Positions 55,349 through 61,347 of a stretch of DNA of 64,000 nt are shown here, piece after piece. A program made the position numbers and the translations under genes. Source of the DNA: Immundisolibacterales bacterium (GTDB taxonomy: Bacteria > Pseudomonadota > Gammaproteobacteria > HK1); assembly GCA_026712715.1 (NCBI GenBank), contig JAPOPW010000009.1, positions 62,001-126,000 of the forward strand, written 5' to 3'. How positions within the stretch are numbered: the first letter of the stretch is position 1; every line of letters begins with the position of its first letter. The notes beneath the pieces are model-generated. The model did no database searches, was not told where the DNA came from, and saw only the letters and a list, made by a program, of their open reading frames with translations.

Positions 55349-56614
55349 CTATGCCGGGTTCTCGTAGAACAGTCCGTCATACACGAACGCGCGCCGAATC
55401 GCTTCGCAATCGCGCTCGTTCACCCCGGCGCGGCGCATTCGGGTACGCCATTGCTCATGCACGGTCCTCGCAATCCGCTCGAATATTTCCGTGGCCTCTG
55501 CCTCTTCAAGCAGGAAACGCCCGGGCTCGGACAGCAAGTTGTTCTTGTTCGCGTACCGTCCAAAACGGCCGCAGGCCATCGCGAGATCGCGCCGTTCAAG
55601 CGCCACCACGGGTGAAGGCGTAAGGTCGAAGGCCGGGCTCAGGCGCCAGTCCCGTCCCTTCGCCACGACCGCGTGATTTCGTGGGTGATCGTCGAGATTG
55701 GAGACCGCCGCATTGAAGCAGATCCGGCCGAACAGCTCGCGGAGATCCTCTGCCGGGGTTGTGCTCACGCGGCGGACTTCATCGGCGAACAGAAGATAGG
55801 ACCAGTCACTGCGCTCACCGGGACTGTCGCCGGTACGAAGCAACGTGAGGGCGCTGACCATCCGGTGGCGCCGGTAGCCGGCATCCGCCCGGTCGCGGTC
55901 GAAGCGGCGTACCAGCAACACATCGCGTCCCCCGACTGCTTCCATGCGACTGTCGGCAGCATTCAGCCCGCATGCTCGGGCAAGGCTGAGCATGCCGTGC
56001 TCGACGCGCGGATGGTTCCAGCGGTCGTCGTTCCGGCCAAATTTCGCAAGCCAGATAGCGCGAGCGTCCTCCACCACCGCCTTGGGGCGGGCGCCGCCCA
56101 TTGATGTACCGAGCAGCATCAGCTCTTCGGCCTGGTGACCGGCCGAACCGGCAAGCTGCGGATCGTCAGCGACGACCGCATCGGCCGCTTTCTGGAGCCT
56201 TCCAAGATCCAGCGTGCGGTTGAACCGCCGCCTCGGGGAAGGGGGATTGACGTTGAGGCCGAAGCCGAGCGCCCCGGCGCGGTCGTCCGGTCCCTGCAGC
56301 AGGTAGTCGAATTCGGCGAGCTCGGTGAAACCGGCATTGCACTCGATCACGCGCCGTCCCCAGAAGTCCGGCATGGAATCCCGGATGGCGCCGAAGTAGC
56401 CCTCCATCCGCGCCGTCTCGTAGACCTGGCTGGAGAGACGCAGCTCGACCGGATCGAGCTCGACCGCGTCGGACCGCTCGCGGTATGAGCGACCGTACAC
56501 GAACCGGCCGACCTCCCCGGCTCCATCTTCGGTCCATCGGAAGCGGCCCGCGGTCACGAATTCGGTCGCGCCCGGCGGCACGATGTAGACGAAGCACTCG
56601 CGCTCAGAACTCAT
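55349..56614 (-). CDS. hipA: HipA-family serine/threonine kinase toxin
   Basis: 421-residue HipA-like kinase, the toxin of a type II toxin-antitoxin pair; E. coli HipA phosphorylates GltX and induces persistence. The N-subdomain 1 (VGRFVYGRSYRER, VYETARMEGYFGAIRDSMPD) is followed by the kinase: glycine-rich loop LGTSMGGARPKAVV (about 168-181), catalytic NLDDHPRNHAVV (about 306-317) and metal-binding SPAFDLTPSP (Asp at about 330). Residues 355-421 form the C-terminal lobe. It overlaps the hipB stop by 11 bases. All kinase motifs look intact. Confidence 0.92.
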   Translation of the reverse strand: MSSERECFVYIVPPGATEFVTAGRFRWTEDGAGEVGRFVYGRSYRERSDAVELDPVELRLSSQVYETARMEGYFGAIRDSMPDFWGRRVIECNAGFTELAEFDYLLQGPDDRAGALGFGLNVNPPSPRRRFNRTLDLGRLQKAADAVVADDPQLAGSAGHQAEELMLLGTSMGGARPKAVVEDARAIWLAKFGRNDDRWNHPRVEHGMLSLARACGLNAADSRMEAVGGRDVLLVRRFDRDRADAGYRRHRMVSALTLLRTGDSPGERSDWSYLLFADEVRRVSTTPAEDLRELFGRICFNAAVSNLDDHPRNHAVVAKGRDWRLSPAFDLTPSPVVALERRDLAMACGRFGRYANKNNLLSEPGRFLLEEAEATEIFERIARTVHEQWRTRMRRAGVNERDCEAIRRAFVYDGLFYENPA

Positions 56615-56945
56615 CGCTCAGCGATCTCGGGCGCCGGGCGGTCCCGGAGCTGCGCGCGCGCTCCAGAGTCTTGCCTTCCTCGTCGTGGTCCGGGTCGGCG
56701 ACGTCGCGCATGTGGGAGAGGAGGCCAAGCACCCACAGCGCGCCGATGTAGGCGGCGACTCCGGTTGTCGGCTTGCCTCGTTCGATGTCGGCCACCACGA
56801 ACCGGGACACGCCCATGCGCTGCGCCAGATCGGCCTGCGGCAGCTTGCGGCGCAGGCGCGCCGTGCGGATGTTCCGTCCCAGCCGTTCCAGGGTCTCCGC
56901 GACCGCGGCCGGGGGTGACTCCGAGATCTTCGTCGGCCTTGGCAT
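56604..56945 (-). CDS. hipB: HipB-like XRE antitoxin
   Basis: 113-residue helix-turn-helix protein, antitoxin and repressor for the HipA gene. The HTH is at about residues 25-75: NIRTARLRRKLPQADLAQRM, then GVSRFVVADIERGKPTTGVA. The C-terminal part has HDEEGKTLERARSSGTARR and the DEF end common to this subfamily. Start ATG at 56945, matching relatives that open MPRP; an in-frame ATG at 56963 is possible. Gene order antitoxin-toxin with 11-base overlap is standard for hipBA. Confidence 0.92.
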   Translation of the reverse strand: MPRPTKISESPPAAVAETLERLGRNIRTARLRRKLPQADLAQRMGVSRFVVADIERGKPTTGVAAYIGALWVLGLLSHMRDVADPDHDEEGKTLERARSSGTARRPRSLSDEF

Positions 56946-56955
56946 GTTTATTACC

Positions 56956-57014
56956 GTATACATCTAACCGATTAATGTTTCTTATAAGTATCACATCCTC
57001 CCCGAAGCTGCCAA
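56956..57014 (-). promoter_or_regulatory. Candidate hipBA promoter and operator region
   Basis: On the minus strand TTGGCA (57009-57014) and GATACT (56987-56992) are separated by 16 bases, a reasonable sigma70 pair. Just downstream are CTTATAAG (56981-56988), overlapping the -10, and GTATAC (56956-56961), both perfect short palindromes that HipB could bind. The whole 56946-57110 stretch is much more AT-rich than its surroundings. Confidence 0.5.
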
Positions 57015-57190
57015 ACAACCACATCCAGTCATGTTGCTTTCGACTATCAGATAACCGCCATCTGTTGTCTTCTGGCCACAGGCAGACAATGTCTCCCGGA
57101 GCCAGAATCCGTGTCGCGTAAAGAACGCCGAAGCGGAGCCAGTCGCTACGGTGATCCCTCAACATCGGGCGCAGGAGGATCGACCGAAAT

Positions 57191-60100
57191 TCAGGATGGG
57201 CTGCTGGATTCGGGCTTCAGACGCGCTTCGATGAGCTGGTCGACCTTGGTGCGGACGTCATCCGGGGCGTCGTCCAGGACAACCTGGACGCGGAACTTGA
57301 GCTGGTAGCCGGCGCTGACCTCGATGAGATCCGGCACCAGATCGGCGAGGTCCTGGATCTGATGGCCTTCGATGTTCGTCGCGGGCTGGGTTTGCGTCGC
57401 CAGGTCCGGTGCCGGCCCCGGGCCGGGCTCCTGCGAAGGACGCTCCAGCACGAGCCGGCCGGCGTCGCGGTAGGCGCGATGCAGGATCTCCGCATCGCCA
57501 TCCCTGGTCCGCAGCCAGCGACTGTCTACACCGGAAGCTATGCTCTCCCGCACCAGGCCCCAGGGCATCGCCTCGCCCCGGACGTGAGACAGGGCTCGGG
57601 TGAGGTCGGCACCGTTGGTACTTCCCTCCTGCCATGCGCCGGGGAGTTGGTCTTCCGCCAGCGAACTCGCCGGCACTCGCTCCGGCCTGGCCCGCAACTG
57701 CGCGGCGTCGGTCAGGACGTCCTCCGGGACGGGTTCATTCCAGAGGGAAGTGGGGCCATTGGTGAGCCAGAACAGACCCTGCTCCACCGCTGCGCCCGCC
57801 GCTTCACGCACGACGATCGCGTCGCATCGCGGAATCGTCTCCACCTCATCGTAGCCTTCTCGCGGCACGGTCACGGTGTGCCCGCCCTGGAAATAGGCAA
57901 CCAAGTCGCCCAGCGTCACGCTGCCCGATTCCCAGAGGCCGGGGAGAGCGTTGTCTCCGGGCGCGAATAACCGGCCAGGAAGCTCGGTCAGCGCCGCCTT
58001 CCCGGGGAGCACCACCTGCAACTGGTCATCCTCCATGGTTTCCCGCGGCGGCTCCTCGCGCCACCAGGTTCGGCGGCTGCCGTCGGGCCTCGACAGCTCG
58101 GCGACGAACAGCCCTCTCTTGATGCCTTGGGCGATGGTGTCGGCGACGATGTTCGCCTTGATGAACTTCGGCAGACGGGGATTTCGGGCGAACGCGCGGG
58201 TCAGCTCCCTGACGAAACGAGCCTCATCGTTCTCCTGCCAGAGGTCGTATGGTCCGTCGGGAAGGAGCGCCTCCGCATCCACTGCCGTTTCCTTGATGCG
58301 CGAACGCTCGTCGCCCTTGATCTGTGCGAACAGCGGTCCACCGTCGGCCGGGAGCCTGAACGCCTGGGTCTCGCCCGCCTCATTCAAGGTCACCACGATG
58401 CACCAGGCGGCGCGAATGGTGTCCGGTACGCGCCGCCGGGCTTCTTCGAGGCGCTTCCTCAACCGCTCGCCCTGAAGCGGATCCACCGTGTGCTCGGCGA
58501 GCTGCCGCTGCACGTCCTCCCAGCCGAGCAGCGCGCGAATCGCATCGCGCGCCGCGGCGATGCCGTCCCGGGAAGGAACCGCCAACACCACCACATTGCG
58601 GTGTACCCGGGGCCTGTCAGACCCAGTGGTCTCGGCGAGATACCGGCTCGCTACGCCACTCGGCCGCCCGGATTCCGATGCGGCCTCCGGACCAAGCACC
58701 GCGTAGCGGAACTCGCCGTTGTCGCCGAGGTCCCGAGGAGACTCCGGCAACGTGTGCACCTGCGCACCGGCGGCCCGGGCCCCTTCGCTGAGGCGTCGGG
58801 TGCGCCGAGCTTCGTCCTTCAGGCGCTGCTCCACCGCGTCGTCGGTTACGCGCTGGGTACACGCCTCGTCATGCATCTGCTTGAGGTTCGGGCGATTGCC
58901 GAGGCGCCAGGACCTGGGAAGCGCTCCCGCGGCACCGTCGTCGTCCAAATCCGCATCGTCGAGGAACCAGGAGAGCTCTCGCCAGCCTCCCAATGCCTTG
59001 TCGAGGTCAATCGTGTCGGGTGCTCCGGCACCGATCATCCGCACGAGCTCCGGGGTATTCGCCTTGTGTCCGACGGGCTGGGAGTGAAGGAACACGGCCA
59101 ACACCGCCTGCTCCGCCTCGCGCCGACCGAGCGCCGGGACCTCCCCCTGAACCCGGCGGGCGATCTGGAGCTCCTTCTCGAGCAGCGTCCGCCAATCCGT
59201 CCGGGACCCCTCCGATTTCTCCGAGCTCGAGATGCCGGCAAGATCGGCCACGGCATCGGACACCTCGTCCGTTCCGGGCGCGGCCAGCAGGGCGGACGGT
59301 CCAATCACGGGACACTCGTCCCAACTCTCGGCGTCTCGGAGCGCCGTTGCCAAGGTGCGCAGAATTCCTCGCGTCCGCTGAAACGCCGTCAACTGCGTCC
59401 AGCGGGTGTAGAACACGTCGCCGAGATCGGGGTGAAACGGATAGCTCTTGCGGAACCGTTCTTCCTCCTCACTTCTTCTTCTCTTGGTGGCGGGGTCCAG
59501 GCTTGCCAAGGCACCGACGACGCCGATGACATGGGCATTGTGCGCCCCGGAATCACGCAAGCTCTCCGGTTCGAACAGGCGGCGGCGCAGCACCTCCGCG
59601 ACATCTTCCTTGGCGACGGGCTGGACGCCCTCCTCCTTCTGCCGACGGATGACCCCGAACAGATCGTTTTGCAGGGCCAGCCCGAGATCGTCGTACTTGT
59701 TCTGGTCGGAGGCGAGCAGCGACGCGACGAGGGCCGACCGGTCCACCTTGGTGACGGCCTGCACGAGATGCTGGAAGAAGTCCACGATCCGCTCTCGCCA
59801 GACCTGGCCCATGCCCGCCTTCCCGCGCGCATACATCAGCGCCTCGTCGACCAGGATCAGCGTACCGCGACCCTGCTCCTGCGGGATGGCCAGCAGCCTT
59901 GCGAGGAGCGGATCGGCGGGCGGGGTCTCGCGTTCCTCGTCCTCGCCGTCGGCATGGATCGCGCGGAGCCCTTCCGCGCCAGCAAGCTGAAACGCGAGCA
60001 CGCTCCACGGATGCTTCAGCGACCGCGTCTCGCCGTCCGGTGCGCGGACGCCGTCGATTCCCCGCTCGACGTCGATCTTGTCGAAGCAGAGCGACACCGG

Positions 60101-60490
60101 GAACGCCTGCGGCAGCTCCGCCCCCACGTGCTGCCGGAACTCCTGCACGGTCTTCACGCCGGACAACGCGGCCGGGTCGCGAAACAGGTGGTAGAGCGTG
60201 ATGAGGGTGTGGGTCTTGCCACCGCCGTAGGTCAGCTCGAGCTGCCGCACCGCCTTGGTGCTCTTCCCGTCAAGTCGTTCCGCCACGTCCTTGACCAGTT
60301 CGCGCAAGGCGGGCGTTGCAAATGTCAGGGCGAAGAATCGCTCGGGGTCCTCATAGATGGGCCGCCGCCCCTCGCCGAGGGTGACCTCGTGCAGGTCGGC
60401 CGCGAACTCCGCCAAGGTCAGCTCACCGGTCCGCAACTCGTCCTTGAGGCGGACGACCTGATGCCAGGGCGGTGGTCTGGTGGTGCTCAT
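57191..60490 (-). CDS. DUF499 (COG1483) AAA+-like ATPase
   Basis: 1,099-residue large ATPase of the DUF499 family, usually found beside COG1743 methyltransferases in defence islands. Walker A is LELTYGGGKTHTLITL (about 84-99) and Walker B TLILVDEALMYARG (about 210-223), followed by SALVASLLASDQNKYDD as likely sensor region. The C-terminal half has no recognised catalytic motif and may be a binding platform; it ends QLIEARLKPESSSPS. No membrane helix. ATG at 60490, 25 bases after the PIN gene stop. The role in the locus is inferred: NTP-driven scanning or remodelling. Confidence 0.88.
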   Translation of the reverse strand: MSTTRPPPWHQVVRLKDELRTGELTLAEFAADLHEVTLGEGRRPIYEDPERFFALTFATPALRELVKDVAERLDGKSTKAVRQLELTYGGGKTHTLITLYHLFRDPAALSGVKTVQEFRQHVGAELPQAFPVSLCFDKIDVERGIDGVRAPDGETRSLKHPWSVLAFQLAGAEGLRAIHADGEDEERETPPADPLLARLLAIPQEQGRGTLILVDEALMYARGKAGMGQVWRERIVDFFQHLVQAVTKVDRSALVASLLASDQNKYDDLGLALQNDLFGVIRRQKEEGVQPVAKEDVAEVLRRRLFEPESLRDSGAHNAHVIGVVGALASLDPATKRRRSEEEERFRKSYPFHPDLGDVFYTRWTQLTAFQRTRGILRTLATALRDAESWDECPVIGPSALLAAPGTDEVSDAVADLAGISSSEKSEGSRTDWRTLLEKELQIARRVQGEVPALGRREAEQAVLAVFLHSQPVGHKANTPELVRMIGAGAPDTIDLDKALGGWRELSWFLDDADLDDDGAAGALPRSWRLGNRPNLKQMHDEACTQRVTDDAVEQRLKDEARRTRRLSEGARAAGAQVHTLPESPRDLGDNGEFRYAVLGPEAASESGRPSGVASRYLAETTGSDRPRVHRNVVVLAVPSRDGIAAARDAIRALLGWEDVQRQLAEHTVDPLQGERLRKRLEEARRRVPDTIRAAWCIVVTLNEAGETQAFRLPADGGPLFAQIKGDERSRIKETAVDAEALLPDGPYDLWQENDEARFVRELTRAFARNPRLPKFIKANIVADTIAQGIKRGLFVAELSRPDGSRRTWWREEPPRETMEDDQLQVVLPGKAALTELPGRLFAPGDNALPGLWESGSVTLGDLVAYFQGGHTVTVPREGYDEVETIPRCDAIVVREAAGAAVEQGLFWLTNGPTSLWNEPVPEDVLTDAAQLRARPERVPASSLAEDQLPGAWQEGSTNGADLTRALSHVRGEAMPWGLVRESIASGVDSRWLRTRDGDAEILHRAYRDAGRLVLERPSQEPGPGPAPDLATQTQPATNIEGHQIQDLADLVPDLIEVSAGYQLKFRVQVVLDDAPDDVRTKVDQLIEARLKPESSSPS

Positions 60491-60515
60491 GTCCGGTTCA
60501 CGCCCGCATCATCCT

Positions 60516-60974
60516 TCACCAGCCCCGCCAGTGGTTGAAATTGATCGCTGCTTCATCCCCGCTTGCCAATGCCGCAACATAGAGGTCAAGGTCCACGGTC
60601 AACAGTGGGGCGTCGGCTGATACGACCGTCAGAAGCCCCGCATCGGTCAGACCCAGGCGCGGGAACACGTGGTGCCGAGCCGCGTCCACGCTGGCGACGA
60701 CGGTTTCCGGGCTCTGCTCGATGAGAGCACGAAGCGTCAGAAGGAGCCGCGAACGCTGGGGCTCCCCATGCTGTGCGAGCAGATTGGACGCTTCCGTCAA
60801 CGTATTGGGCGTTACGCGTACCTTGCCGACGCGGGATATTGCGCGGCTCAGACGGTCGTAGTCCTCGACGGCGAATGTCCTCGTTCTACGGTGCTTGGCA
60901 ATCAAATCGCGGCCAACCAGGCCGACGACGAGCAGGACGATGAGGTTCGCATCGATGAACAGGGCGCTCGGCAC
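60516..60974 (-). CDS. PIN-domain protein (putative nuclease)
   Basis: 152-residue PIN-fold protein. The acidic quartet is visible as Asp8 (ALFIDANLIV), Glu61 (TLTEASNLL), Asp111 (GLTDAGLLT) and Asp128/Asp130 (LLTVDLDLYVAAL); the last block and the INFNHWRGW end match VapC-like and other PIN RNases. It probably cleaves RNA, or less often DNA. GTG start at 60974, three bases after the stop of the small acidic protein gene, so the two are co-expressed like a toxin-antitoxin or effector-regulator pair. The DUF499 gene begins 25 bases after its stop. Confidence 0.82.
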   Translation of the reverse strand: MPSALFIDANLIVLLVVGLVGRDLIAKHRRTRTFAVEDYDRLSRAISRVGKVRVTPNTLTEASNLLAQHGEPQRSRLLLTLRALIEQSPETVVASVDAARHHVFPRLGLTDAGLLTVVSADAPLLTVDLDLYVAALASGDEAAINFNHWRGW

Positions 60975-60977
60975 GTG

Positions 60978-61256
60978 CTATCGGTCTCCCGTAACGATGC
61001 GATGCTTGACGGACAGGACACGACCGCCCTCGTCCTCGATGCGGACGATCTTGAAGTCGCGCGAGGTCGCGATCGCACGGACGAAGTCGTCCCTCAAGGG
61101 ACCGCCCCAATAGCGGGCGAAGCCGATGGTGACCGCCCAGACTTGGTTCGATTCGTCGAATTCGACTTCTTCGAGCCCGACGTTCTCAATGGGTTCGTCG
61201 GCGAATAGCTCGACGACGTGCTCCTTTGCCACCTGCACTGCTTGCTTGACGTCCAT
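60978..61256 (-). CDS. Small acidic protein, partner of PIN protein
   Basis: 92 residues, no family recognised. Composition alternates charged and hydrophobic: MDVKQAVQVAKEHVVELFAD, then VGLEEVEFDESNQVWAVTIG and DFVRAIATSRDFKIVRIEDE. Predicted as a helix followed by beta strands, not a helix-turn-helix or AbrB fold. ATG at 61256; longer in-frame starts exist, but this one begins the well-formed sequence. It lies 91 bases downstream of the methyltransferase stop and 3 bases before the PIN start. It could be the PIN antitoxin, a targeting subunit or an adaptor for the ATPase. Confidence 0.68.
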   Translation of the reverse strand: MDVKQAVQVAKEHVVELFADEPIENVGLEEVEFDESNQVWAVTIGFARYWGGPLRDDFVRAIATSRDFKIVRIEDEGGRVLSVKHRIVTGDR

Positions 61257-61347
61257 GACGCTCTCCTGCATGCGAGGCAAGGAAATTGCCCCGAATTGCA
61301 CCACCAGCCACCCCCCGCGGCCATTCGTTCGTTGATGTTCGCCCTGG

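Noticed and set aside
56946-57165. Minus-strand frame between DUF499 and hipB that reads as a plausible peptide (LAPGDIVCLWPEDNRWRLSD)
   Set aside because: The frame runs into the hipB gene out of phase, has no ribosome-binding site and covers the AT-rich promoter region. It could be a gene remnant, but this is not supported.
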